Shown here: positions 1 to 7,627 of the stretch, piece after piece
Position numbering within the stretch: the first letter of the stretch is position 1
Layout of the letters: each line of letters begins with the position of its first letter
Source of the DNA: Saprospiraceae bacterium
GTDB taxonomy: Bacteria; Bacteroidota; Bacteroidia; Chitinophagales; Saprospiraceae
Length of the DNA: 64,000 bases
Reading direction: 5' to 3'
NCBI GenBank assembly: GCA_028280415.1
Contig: JANQLV010000041.1
Span: 62,001 to 126,000, forward strand
The notes under the pieces: generated by a model
Database searches by the model: none
Told to the model about the DNA's origin: nothing
Seen by the model: only the letters and a program-made list of their open reading frames with translations
Made by a program: the position numbers and the translations under genes

Positions 1-146
1 AGATTTTTGTTCAAAGATAAAGAATAAGTGCAAGTTTAAGTTGAAGAATCAATTTTAAATAATGAGGCAAATCATCTCGCGAACAGCAGTGCAGCGGAAT
101 ATTAAACGATTCCCGGGCTAATTACAGCGAACATAGAGGATTAATT

Positions 147-176
147 TTTGTTTTACCTCAGCAGGCCGTATCTTTA
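147..176 (+). promoter_or_regulatory. Putative Bacteroidota promoter of pdhA
   Basis: TTTG at 147-150 is followed after 18 nt by TATCTTTA at 169-176, one mismatch from the TAnnTTTG -7 consensus. It leaves a leader of about 50 nt before the pdhA ATG. The spacing is one base shorter than usual, so this is a moderate call. Confidence 0.45.
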
Positions 177-230
177 GGCCTTGATTGGACAGAAAAGATT
201 TGATCAAAAAAAGAAAATTTCGACATAATT

Positions 231-1259
231 ATGGCGCAAGCAGCAGAAAAAGCAAAATCCAAGAATAAAAAGCAAACTAAATTCAGCAAAGAAACATACT
301 TGAACTGGTATGAGATGATGTTACGTATTCGTAGATTCGAAGAACGTACCCTGATGGCTTATGGTCAACAAAAAGTGAGAGGTTTTTGCCACGTATATAT
401 TGGTCAGGAAGCAATTGCCGCAGGTCTGACCTCTGCCATTCGTCCTGAAGATGCAGTTGTAACCGCTTATCGGCAACACGGAATTGCTATTTCTCGTGGC
501 ATTTCTACCAAAGAATGTATGGCTGAGCTTTTTGGTAAGAAAACCGGTGTAGTGAAAGGGAAAGGTGGCTCTATGCACTTTTTCAGCAATGAGCATCGCT
601 TTTTCGGGGGTAATGGAATCGTCGGGGCACAAATTCCCATTGGTGCAGGAATTGCTTTTGCAGAAAAATATAAAGGGACCGATAATCTCTGCGTGACAAT
701 GTTTGGCGACGGTGCTGCTCGTCAGGGAGCTCTTTTTGAAGCATTCAATATGGCGATGACCTGGAAATTGCCGGTACTTTTTATTTGCGAAAATAATCAG
801 TATGCTATGGGGACTTCTGTAGAAAGAACCAGTAATGTCCAGGATATTTACAAAATCGGAAGTGCTTTTGAGATGCCAAGTGAGCCGGTAGATGGCATGC
901 GTCCGGAGGAAGTACATAATGCTATGGAGCGTGCTGCGGAGCATATCAGAGCCGGGAAAGGACCTTATTTCCTGGAGATTAAGACCTATCGTTATAAAGG
1001 GCACTCGGTTTCCGATCCGGCAAAATACCGTACCAAAGAAGAATTAAAAGAGTATAAGGACCAGGATCCTGTAAAAATGACGGAATCCAAAATCCTAAAC
1101 GACAAGATTGCTACCGAGGAAGAGATTAATGTTATTAAAGATAAAATAAAAGCGGAAATTGAAGAAGCTGTCCAATTTGCAGAATCTTCTCCATTACCGG
1201 ATCCAAGTGAGCTTTACGACGACAATTACGTCCAGAAAGATTATCCTTTTATCACATAA
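231..1259 (+). CDS. pdhA: Pyruvate dehydrogenase E1 component, alpha subunit
   Basis: This is the alpha subunit of the thiamine-diphosphate-dependent E1 enzyme that decarboxylates pyruvate and passes the acetyl group to the E2 lipoyl domain, feeding acetyl-CoA into the TCA cycle in the cytosol. The thiamine-diphosphate/Mg motif is visible as GDG at residues 159-161 and NN at 188-189, with the usual spacing. The KGKGGSMHFF stretch and the C-terminal YRYKGHSVSDPAKYR region (the phosphorylation-loop region of E1-alpha) are also typical. The length of 342 residues is normal for a heterotetrameric E1-alpha. The first 15 or so residues are Lys/Ala-rich and probably disordered. It is followed by a terminator and no E1-beta or E2 gene, so the subunits must be encoded elsewhere. 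A branched-chain 2-oxoacid E1-alpha is the alternative, but the sequence reads as pyruvate type. Confidence 0.93.
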   Translation: MAQAAEKAKSKNKKQTKFSKETYLNWYEMMLRIRRFEERTLMAYGQQKVRGFCHVYIGQEAIAAGLTSAIRPEDAVVTAYRQHGIAISRGISTKECMAELFGKKTGVVKGKGGSMHFFSNEHRFFGGNGIVGAQIPIGAGIAFAEKYKGTDNLCVTMFGDGAARQGALFEAFNMAMTWKLPVLFICENNQYAMGTSVERTSNVQDIYKIGSAFEMPSEPVDGMRPEEVHNAMERAAEHIRAGKGPYFLEIKTYRYKGHSVSDPAKYRTKEELKEYKDQDPVKMTESKILNDKIATEEEINVIKDKIKAEIEEAVQFAESSPLPDPSELYDDNYVQKDYPFIT

Positions 1260-1339
1260 GCTCCAGCTGTAAACTGTATTTGGTATCATTTTCCGCACTA
1301 ATGTAAACAAACATCAAATAGAGAAAACTACACCAAATG

Positions 1340-1372
1340 ATAGGAGTGCTATACAGTACTCCTATTTTTTTT
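1340..1372 (+). terminator. Rho-independent terminator after pdhA
   Basis: ATAGGAGT (1340-1347) pairs with ACTCCTAT (1358-1365) around a 10-nt loop, and a run of T follows to 1372. It lies 80 nt beyond the pdhA stop and ends that transcript. Confidence 0.85.
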
Positions 1373-1405
1373 GTATCAAAATCTGCATCAATTTAAAAGT
1401 TTCCT

Positions 1406-1413
1406 TATTTTTG
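1406..1413 (+). promoter_or_regulatory. -7 promoter element TATTTTTG
   Basis: This is a perfect match to TAnnTTTG between the pdhA terminator and the next start codon. No good TTTG -33 box is seen at the expected 19-20 nt upstream, so confidence is limited. Confidence 0.4.
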
Positions 1414-1485
1414 CGTGGCTTTTTGAAATTCAAGATCATAAACAAAGGGAAGATTAGTAATACCCGAAAACTTTAAATTCATAAA

Positions 1486-2178
1486 ATGGCAAGAAGACGA
1501 AATAAAAAGAAACAAGACGAGACACTGGTTGACCTGGTAGAAGCAAAAGAACAAGCACAGGACTATGTTAACAAAAATGCTACTTTAATTATTGGCGGAA
1601 TTATCGCTCTAGTAGTTATTATAGGTGGATTTTTTGCCTACCAGACCTTTGTAAAAGGCCCTAATGAAAAAAACGCCAAAGAGGCTATGCGATTCGCTCA
1701 GGATCAATTTGAAAGAGACTCTTTTGCGCTTGCCTTGGATAATCCCGGTGGAGGTAATCCTGGATTTCTGGATATCATTGATGAATATGGTGGTACAACG
1801 GCAGCCAATACTTCGCTTTACTACTCCGCTATTTGCTATCTTAACCTTGGGAACTATGAAGTAGCAATAGATTATCTTAAAGAATTTTCTCCGGACGATG
1901 ATATTTTACCAATTTCCAAATATGGCGTGATGGCCGATGCTTATGGCGAGTTACAAGATTTCGATAATGCCATCAGTTTTTATAAAAAAGCCGTTGGCGC
2001 TGGTAAAAATGAAGTTTTGATTACTTATTATATGAAAAAGCTAGGTTTGCTCTACGAAAAGCAAGGGCAATTAGCAGAGTCCAAGGAAATGTTTGAGAAA
2101 ATCAAAAATGAGTACCCAACCAGCCGGGAAGGGCAGGATATTCAAAAATACATTACCAGAGTAGCTGGAAAAATGTAA
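1486..2178 (+). CDS. Membrane-anchored tetratricopeptide-repeat protein (YfgM-like)
   Basis: A 230-residue protein with a very basic N-terminus (MARRRNKKKQ), one transmembrane helix at about residues 33-54, and a soluble domain of TPR-type helices (roughly residues 60-225, including motifs around YYSAICYLNLGNYEVAIDYL and a KQGQLAESKEMFEKI repeat). The layout, with a short cytosolic tail, one membrane span and a periplasmic TPR domain, matches the YfgM/TPR_21 group, whose E. coli member is an ancillary factor of the SecYEG translocon and BAM-linked chaperones. That function is by family analogy only. It has its own -7 element upstream and a strong terminator directly downstream, so it is probably transcribed alone. 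The start is ATG at 1486. Confidence 0.8.
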   Translation: MARRRNKKKQDETLVDLVEAKEQAQDYVNKNATLIIGGIIALVVIIGGFFAYQTFVKGPNEKNAKEAMRFAQDQFERDSFALALDNPGGGNPGFLDIIDEYGGTTAANTSLYYSAICYLNLGNYEVAIDYLKEFSPDDDILPISKYGVMADAYGELQDFDNAISFYKKAVGAGKNEVLITYYMKKLGLLYEKQGQLAESKEMFEKIKNEYPTSREGQDIQKYITRVAGKM

Positions 2179-2196
2179 ATGCTTTTTCCCTTCCAG

Positions 2197-2235
2197 AAAA
2201 GGTAGAATCAACATTTTGGTTCTACCTTTTTTTTT
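2197..2235 (+). terminator. Rho-independent terminator after the TPR protein
   Basis: AAAAGGTAGAA (2197-2207) pairs with TTCTACCTTTT (2220-2230) and is followed by further T residues to 2235. It ends the transcript of the preceding TPR gene. Confidence 0.88.
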
Positions 2236-2263
2236 GCCAGGGTTTATTCAAGAGCTATGTTTA
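2233..2263 (+). promoter_or_regulatory. Promoter of the unknown-ribH-hydrolase operon
   Basis: TTTG (2233-2236), a 19-nt spacer and TATGTTTA (2256-2263) form a nearly ideal Bacteroidota promoter. The TTTG overlaps the T tract of the preceding terminator. The -7 box contains the ATG at 2257 that opens the longest reading frame, so that ATG cannot be the start on this transcript. The next in-frame ATG at 2350 is the better start. Confidence 0.6.
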
Positions 2264-2349
2264 AACTAAAAATTGACTACTCTCGTTTCAAAGAACAAAA
2301 TCCAAACAAGTTTCAAATAACTTCAAACAGAAAATCAAATTATAGCAAA

Positions 2350-2760
2350 ATGGAAAAACACCGCAATCTGGATGATCACGATTTTGAAGTTCAGTTTCGT
2401 GAAGCAAGGCTCTCACCCGATCTATTTAGCCACGAGGCTCATCTACGGCTCGCCTGGCTACACCTCCAGCACTATGGTCAGGAGCAAGCAATTGAAAACA
2501 TCTGTCAGCAAATTATCGTTTATGTAACAAAACTGGGCGCTGAAAACAAATTCAATAAAACGCTTACCGTAGCCGCAATAAAAGTGGTTGATCATTTTAT
2601 GCAAAAATCCGCAAGTAATAATTTTTTCGATTTTATTGAAGAATTTCCAAGACTAAAATACAACTTCAAAGACTTGCTTGCATTTCATTATCAAACGGAT
2701 ATTTTCAATTCCGAGCGCGCAAAAAGAGAATATATCGCGCCTGATTTATTACCTTTCTGA
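2350..2760 (+). CDS. Conserved protein of unknown function with an HxxHLRLAW motif
   Basis: A 136-residue soluble protein with no signal peptide or membrane segment. Its signature is SHEAHLRLAWLHLQHYG near the N-terminus, followed by a helical middle and a C-terminal APDLLPF. This resembles an uncharacterised family that I recall from many bacteria (HxEHLRxAW near the start, a conserved T(L/V)T segment in the middle, PDLxP at the end), for which I know no biochemical role. The reading frame continues upstream to an ATG at 2257, but that codon lies inside the -7 promoter box and the extra 31 residues are low-complexity N/K/S, so 2350 is chosen. The ribH gene starts 14 nt downstream, so the two are probably cotranscribed. 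A link to riboflavin metabolism is only a context guess. Confidence 0.7.
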   Translation: MEKHRNLDDHDFEVQFREARLSPDLFSHEAHLRLAWLHLQHYGQEQAIENICQQIIVYVTKLGAENKFNKTLTVAAIKVVDHFMQKSASNNFFDFIEEFPRLKYNFKDLLAFHYQTDIFNSERAKREYIAPDLLPF

Positions 2761-2774
2761 TCAAAAACTTAACT

Positions 2775-3290
2775 ATGGCCAGTTCATTAAAAAATCTTTC
2801 TGCTTACGATGATAGTTCAATCCCCGCCGCCAATGAAATGTGTTTCGGGATTGTCGTATCAGAGTGGAACAAAGAAATAACGCATGCTTTGTACGAAGCT
2901 TGCTATGATACATTGATCAAACACGGTGCTAAGCCCGATCATATCTATACCGAGCAGGTTCCAGGCTCTTTTGAACTACCCGCAGGAGCCAAGATTCTGG
3001 CTTCCGGCGAAAAAGTAGATGCTGTCATCTGTCTCGGCTGTGTCATCAAAGGAGAAACCAGTCATAATGAATACATCAATCAAGCAGTAGCAACGGCTTT
3101 GGCCCACATGAGTATGGTTAGCAGTAAACCTTTTGTCTTTGGGGTACTGACTCCTAACGATCAACAACAGGCCCTGGACCGGGCCGGGGGAAAACATGGA
3201 AACAAAGGAGTGGAAGCAGCAGTTACTGCTATCCGAATGGCTGCCTTGAAACAAAAATATGGAGTTAGTAAGCAAAAAATAGGTTTTTAA
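2775..3290 (+). CDS. ribH: 6,7-dimethyl-8-ribityllumazine synthase
   Basis: Lumazine synthase condenses 5-amino-6-ribitylamino-uracil with 3,4-dihydroxy-2-butanone 4-phosphate, the penultimate step of riboflavin synthesis, and usually forms cytosolic shells or pentamers. Recognisable blocks are VSEWNKEITHALYEAC, the VPGSFELPAGAK segment, the ICLGCVIKGETSHNEYI segment with the catalytic His region, and FGVLTPNDQQQALDRAGG near the C-terminus. The length of 171 residues is slightly above the usual 155-165 because of a short N-terminal extension. It sits between an unknown gene 14 nt upstream and a metallo-hydrolase whose ATG follows its stop codon directly, so all three probably share one mRNA. 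Confidence 0.95.
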   Translation: MASSLKNLSAYDDSSIPAANEMCFGIVVSEWNKEITHALYEACYDTLIKHGAKPDHIYTEQVPGSFELPAGAKILASGEKVDAVICLGCVIKGETSHNEYINQAVATALAHMSMVSSKPFVFGVLTPNDQQQALDRAGGKHGNKGVEAAVTAIRMAALKQKYGVSKQKIGF

Positions 3291-4139
3291 ATGAAGCTCA
3301 GTTCGATTCATACCGGCTACCTCAAACTGGACGGTGGCGCAATGTTTGGGATTGTCCCAAAAAGATTATGGCAAAAGCTCAATCCGCCAGATGAAAATAA
3401 TTTGTGTACCTGGGCCATGCGATGTCTTTTAATCGAATACGATGATCGTAAAATTCTGGTCGATTGTGGTATTGGAGACAAGCAGGATGAAAAATTTCGA
3501 TCATTTTTCGAACCGCATGGAACAGAAAATTTACTGGATTCGCTTGCAGAAAAAGGGCTCCGTCCAGAAGATATTACCGATGTATTTCTTACACATTTGC
3601 ATTTTGATCATTGTGGCGGCGCTGTCATCAGAAATGAACAAGGGGCTCTGATACCAACTTTTCCCAATGCAAAATACTGGACCAATGAAAAGCACTTCAA
3701 TTGGGCCATGCAACCTAACGCGAGGGAGAAGGCATCTTTTTTAAAAGAAAACTTTGTTCCTTTGCAAGAAGCAGGAGTGCTTCATTTTATCGATGAGTCG
3801 AATACCAAAAATGTTTTTCAAAATATTGATATCAAGTTTGTCTACGGGCATACGGAAGCCATGATGGTTTTATATATCAACTATAAAGATTTCACCCTGG
3901 TCTACTGCGCCGATGTTATGCCTTCTTCTTATCACGTTGGTATGCCTTATGTCATGGCTTATGATTTACGTCCGCTAAGCACGCTGAAAGAAAAAGCTGA
4001 AATTCTGGAACTTGCTGTTGCTGAAAAGCATATTTTGTTTTTTGAACACGATCCAAAAATAGAATGCGCTACTGTCCGGAAAAACGAAAAAGGAAGAATT
4101 GTCCTGGACGAAGTTTTCCAACTCGAAGCGTTAATATAG
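3291..4139 (+). CDS. MBL-fold metallo-hydrolase
   Basis: A 282-residue metallo-beta-lactamase-fold enzyme with the metal-binding signature THLHFDHCGG (HxHxDH), a later His in VYGHTEAMM, an Asp in YCADVMP, and a C-terminal FEHDP carrying the final His. This set is typical of binuclear Zn hydrolases of the lactonase/RNase Z-like superfamily. The substrate cannot be read from the sequence. It is cytosolic, with no signal peptide. The ATG follows the ribH TAA with no gap, which indicates translational coupling. N-acyl homoserine lactonase-like activity is possible for this subfamily but unsupported here. Confidence 0.85.
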   Translation: MKLSSIHTGYLKLDGGAMFGIVPKRLWQKLNPPDENNLCTWAMRCLLIEYDDRKILVDCGIGDKQDEKFRSFFEPHGTENLLDSLAEKGLRPEDITDVFLTHLHFDHCGGAVIRNEQGALIPTFPNAKYWTNEKHFNWAMQPNAREKASFLKENFVPLQEAGVLHFIDESNTKNVFQNIDIKFVYGHTEAMMVLYINYKDFTLVYCADVMPSSYHVGMPYVMAYDLRPLSTLKEKAEILELAVAEKHILFFEHDPKIECATVRKNEKGRIVLDEVFQLEALI

Positions 4140-4186
4140 CCTAAAAGGCCTACATCCATTCACAAAAGTGTTTATCTTGTAAAGCG

Positions 4187-5164
4187 ATGAATACCACCAG
4201 ACAGTATATTTTTTGCTTTCTGCTGATCTTGATCACTGTTCCGGTGATGGCCCATGCGGATAATGACAGTCTGTTCTATCAGGTCAGATTTTCCATCCCC
4301 TTCTCTCAATCGGCAGGACCCAGTTCGGTAATTGTTCCTTTCGATATAGAGGGCGGACTAATTGTTATCAAAGCGAAAGTAAACGATATAGAGGGTAGTT
4401 TCATTGTAGACACTGGTGCCAATGGCCTGGTTTTAAATAAACATTATTTTACTCCATCCCAATTGTTGGCTGATCGGGGAGTCGGGGTATCAGGGGCCAC
4501 CAGTGAAGTAGGTACACTACAAGTAGATTCTCTGTTTTTTGATGAGATCGTATTTTCGAGGATGGAGGCGCAAACGATTGACCTACGTCAACTTGAAAAC
4601 CGAAAAAATATGCGAATACTTGGCTTAATCGGTTATAAAGTCATTCGCAATTTCGAAATCATGTTCGACTATCGGCAGCGCTTTCTTACTTTTTCCAAAC
4701 TGGATAAGGCAGGTAATATTCTCTTGTCTTTACCTCATACAGAACAAAAAGTTGACAGTTTTGATTTTTATCTGGGCAATTTCATTCCCGTCATAGAGGT
4801 AAAAGTTGACAAGAAAAAGAAAAAAATGGGAATTGATACCGGTGCAGAAGTTAATTTATTGAATGTAAAGCGATCCCGTAATATCATGTCGAATCTGAAA
4901 ATACAAAAAACGATAGAGATGGCTGGAGCGAATAAAAAAACAGTGGATGCACTTGCCGGAAAATTATATCGCCTTTCGCTTAAGGATCGTTACAAATGTG
5001 CGGGAATGTCAACAGTTGTAGTTAATTTCAAACATTTAGAAAGTATTTATCAAACAAAACTGGACGGAATATTGGGCTATGAATTCTTAGCCCCCTGGCT
5101 CTTTAGCATTAATTATAAAAAACAACGCTTATTTTTGCATAAGCTAGAGTACATTAAGCCCTGA
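4187..5164 (+). CDS. Secreted retropepsin-like aspartic protease with two DTGA motifs
   Basis: A 325-residue exported protein with a signal peptide (hydrophobic core FCFLLILITVPVMA, cleavage near residue 24). Two retropepsin-type lobes follow: the first has VDTGANGLVLN (about residues 75-86) and a later LGLIGYKVIRNFEIMFDY hydrophobic-Gly segment, and the second has GIDTGAEVNLLN (about residues 217-228) and DGILGYEFLAPWLFSINY. Each lobe therefore carries the catalytic Asp motif plus the hydrophobic-hydrophobic-Gly loop. Most retropepsins have one such lobe and dimerise, whereas here the pair could fold as a monomeric, pepsin-like active site. This belongs to the bacterial aspartyl-protease (PF13650-type) group. 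The substrate is unknown. Confidence 0.8.
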   Translation: MNTTRQYIFCFLLILITVPVMAHADNDSLFYQVRFSIPFSQSAGPSSVIVPFDIEGGLIVIKAKVNDIEGSFIVDTGANGLVLNKHYFTPSQLLADRGVGVSGATSEVGTLQVDSLFFDEIVFSRMEAQTIDLRQLENRKNMRILGLIGYKVIRNFEIMFDYRQRFLTFSKLDKAGNILLSLPHTEQKVDSFDFYLGNFIPVIEVKVDKKKKKMGIDTGAEVNLLNVKRSRNIMSNLKIQKTIEMAGANKKTVDALAGKLYRLSLKDRYKCAGMSTVVVNFKHLESIYQTKLDGILGYEFLAPWLFSINYKKQRLFLHKLEYIKP

Positions 5165-5176
5165 GTAATCAAGCTG

Positions 5177-5197
5177 AAAGGATGCTTTGGATCCTTT
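5177..5197 (+). terminator. Weak hairpin after the retropepsin gene
   Basis: AAAGGAT (5177-5183) and ATCCTTT (5191-5197) form a 7-bp stem with a 7-nt loop, followed by a broken T run. It could attenuate or end the retropepsin transcript before the CBM48 gene. Confidence 0.4.
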
Positions 5198-5218
5198 TCG
5201 GTTTCTATTTGAAACAAT

Positions 5219-6157
5219 ATGAAATTTTATCTGATCATTTTCTTTGTTTTAGTTAATGTTTCTCTGATCGCTCAGACAGACACTTTACCTTCCTATTTTC
5301 TAAAGGATGGTCAAATTGTTTTAGAGTTTGATATTCGAAAATACGAAAAAGGGAAAGAAAACAATTTTTCTAAAGTTTTCAAGCCTGCCGGTAATGACTT
5401 ATTTCCTACCTTAAGAGCCGGAAAAGATTGGGTTAAAAACGGATGGTATTCCAAAAAGCTTGATACTAATGTCTATCAACTTTGTAAAGATCTCGATGAT
5501 TTTAAAGAGCCTTTTGTTTGGGAAAACAAGTTTTTGATCGATCGCGAATACTGGGCAGCGCCTATCTCCGAAGCCGCCGGATCAAGGGATACCGCATTCA
5601 ATAGTGCTCCTTTCCTCCCCCGTTCGAAAGTAGCCAAAGTATCCGAAGAAGGGAATGCCAAATTTCAATTAAATGGTTTCAGGAATGCCAAACAAGTGAT
5701 CCTGTCCGGATCGTTCAACAATTGGCACGAACAGGAAATCAAGATGAAAAAAACAACTACAGGCTGGGCCATTAAACTTGATTTACCGGAAGGTATTTAT
5801 GAATATAAGTTTATAGCAGATGGTAAATGGATGCACGATCCCAATAATCCACTCAAGGTAGTCAATCAGCACAGAACTCTAAACTCTGTATTATTAATCG
5901 GGAAAACGATTACCTTCCAACTGCCCGGTTACCTGGATGCCAGAAAGGTTATTTTAAGCGGAAGTTTCAATAACTGGAACGAAAAAGCTTTTCAAATGAC
6001 TAAAGGCCACGATGGTTGGTATATCGATGTACCACTACCTCCCGGAAAGCATTATTACAAATTCATTGTAGACAAAAAATGGATACTTGATCCGGAAAAC
6101 AAGCTCCAGCAACCCGATCGGCACGGCCACTGGAATTCGGTGTTGTTAATCCATTAA
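5219..6157 (+). CDS. Secreted protein with two C-terminal glycogen-binding (CBM48/AMPK-like) domains
   Basis: A 312-residue protein with a signal peptide (MKFYLIIFFVLVNVSLIAQ), a unique N-terminal region of about 115 residues, and two tandem E-set domains of the AMPK-beta/isoamylase N-terminal type. Both repeats carry VILSGSFNNW, GW and a YKFI(A/V)D.KW segment followed by DP(N/E)N, at about residues 150-220 and 235-310. Such domains bind starch- or glycogen-like alpha-glucans. No catalytic domain is present, so it may act as an extracytoplasmic glucan-binding protein, although in Bacteroidota this fold is also used for protein contacts. It lies between a retropepsin gene (same strand) and a converging secreted-protein gene 21 nt away. 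Confidence 0.8.
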   Translation: MKFYLIIFFVLVNVSLIAQTDTLPSYFLKDGQIVLEFDIRKYEKGKENNFSKVFKPAGNDLFPTLRAGKDWVKNGWYSKKLDTNVYQLCKDLDDFKEPFVWENKFLIDREYWAAPISEAAGSRDTAFNSAPFLPRSKVAKVSEEGNAKFQLNGFRNAKQVILSGSFNNWHEQEIKMKKTTTGWAIKLDLPEGIYEYKFIADGKWMHDPNNPLKVVNQHRTLNSVLLIGKTITFQLPGYLDARKVILSGSFNNWNEKAFQMTKGHDGWYIDVPLPPGKHYYKFIVDKKWILDPENKLQQPDRHGHWNSVLLIH

Positions 6158-6178
6158 TCACAAGTATCTATCTGATTT

Positions 6179-7627
6179 TTACCACTGTTTTGATGAGCCC
6201 GGAGCTACCCTGGGTTGGATATTTGGACGCTTGGGTTTGCTGTTTTTAGAATTCGGTACAGGTGCTTTATAAAGCGGCAAAGAATCCCGGTAGTAATAAT
6301 GATAGAGATTATACAGCAACATAAAATCAATGCCAGCATATTCATAACTGAGCTGATAAGGATTGCCATTTTTGTGTTTGGTATGAAACCAAAGATGCGA
6401 AGCTTTCCAGCCATTCGGGGCATTGCATCCCTTGATGTTCACACAGGGGCCATCCCAGGGAGCGCTTTTAACGAGTGCTTCGAAATCGGTTTTTTCAATT
6501 GCTTTTCCCAGTTTTCGATCATTTAAAACCGCATCGGCCAAGGCATAGAAGATTTTATCAGACTTTTCAGCTCTTTTAGCCATTTTATCAGTCGACCATT
6601 GATTGGAAATGGTCATCAGTCTAAAGATCATGGAATAGTTGCGTTCATTATGCAAACCAAAAGCCCAGCCATAAGAACCTTTAAGCAAACGTCCAATAAA
6701 AAGTCTTTTACCATAATTAAAACCAAATTGCTTCTCAGTGATCCGGTCTGCGGCTGCCGCAAACAATACACTAAAAGCCCGGGCATCCCCTCCCCAACGA
6801 TTGGATATTCGCTGGCCGTCCGGACTTCTAATCTTCCATTTATTTTTGCTCATATAAGCAACTATCAAATGCGTATATAATTCTGCAAGTTCTCCAAAAC
6901 TCTGTTTTCGATCATAAATATATACGGCCTCTCCTGCAAACTTTTTAACGAAAGCAAAACCCAGTAAAAGAGAAGTTACCTGATCCTGGCTGATATAACT
7001 GCCCCCGTCAACACTCCGGGTCCCTTTGCTGTAATCAGAACCAATACACTGATATCCCCCTTGCACCGGATGCTGAAATCGCCACTGTTCAGACCGCGCC
7101 GGACCTTTGTAAAAGTCTACCGGAACATCATCCCGCAGAAAAAAACCATTGAGTTCCGCTTCCAAACCAAGTGTAACTTCTGCCAGGCTATCCAATCTTT
7201 CATAAGCTTTTAAAGCAAAATAAAGCTCTTTTTCAACCAAACGAGTACTGGCCCGGACATCTTTCAAATTGCGATACTCCATTGCCAGCATTGCCAGATA
7301 GTATCCTAAATGTACCGTAGCATCTCCCCACTTCATAATACCGTTTCCTTCGTGGCGTGGTGTTCTAGAATTTATTAAATGCCAATCGGCCATGCAATCA
7401 CAGTCAATATTACGTCCGGTCGCAGGGATGCTTTGTCCCTGTCCTAAACCCAGATCAATAAATCCTCCCATTCCATCATTGCCCAACAATCGATCCCGAT
7501 AATGCCAATACTTTTTTAAATCATCAAAATCGGATTGAGCAAAAGAAAAAGCGGTAAAGAAGAAAAAGAAAATCGAAAAATGCGTTTTCAAAAATTTGTA
7601 TTTTAATATATGGTTTGGGCGAATCAA
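6179..7627 (-). CDS. Secreted helical protein of unknown function
   Basis: A protein of 470-482 residues that I do not recognise. The longest frame opens with TTG at 7627, overlapping the TGA of the upstream LuxE-like gene (TTGA). A second TTG at 7591 (residue 13) would give a textbook signal peptide, MKTHFSIFFFFFTAFSFAQ, so 7591 may be the true start. No ATG is available. The mature part is rich in Trp, Tyr and amphipathic helices (WGDATVHLGYYLAMLA and QDQVTSLLLGFAFVK segments), which resembles alpha/alpha-toroid carbohydrate-active enzymes, but no catalytic signature is certain. Cysteines cluster as CDC near the start and C.....C near the C-terminus. The tail is basic and Pro-rich. It probably shares an mRNA with the acyltransferase upstream. 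Confidence 0.65.
   Translation of the reverse strand: MIRPNHILKYKFLKTHFSIFFFFFTAFSFAQSDFDDLKKYWHYRDRLLGNDGMGGFIDLGLGQGQSIPATGRNIDCDCMADWHLINSRTPRHEGNGIMKWGDATVHLGYYLAMLAMEYRNLKDVRASTRLVEKELYFALKAYERLDSLAEVTLGLEAELNGFFLRDDVPVDFYKGPARSEQWRFQHPVQGGYQCIGSDYSKGTRSVDGGSYISQDQVTSLLLGFAFVKKFAGEAVYIYDRKQSFGELAELYTHLIVAYMSKNKWKIRSPDGQRISNRWGGDARAFSVLFAAAADRITEKQFGFNYGKRLFIGRLLKGSYGWAFGLHNERNYSMIFRLMTISNQWSTDKMAKRAEKSDKIFYALADAVLNDRKLGKAIEKTDFEALVKSAPWDGPCVNIKGCNAPNGWKASHLWFHTKHKNGNPYQLSYEYAGIDFMLLYNLYHYYYRDSLPLYKAPVPNSKNSKPKRPNIQPRVAPGSSKQW

Noticed and set aside
321-1004. A 227-codon minus-strand frame inside pdhA
   Set aside because: It lies fully opposite a confidently identified E1-alpha gene and has no family features.
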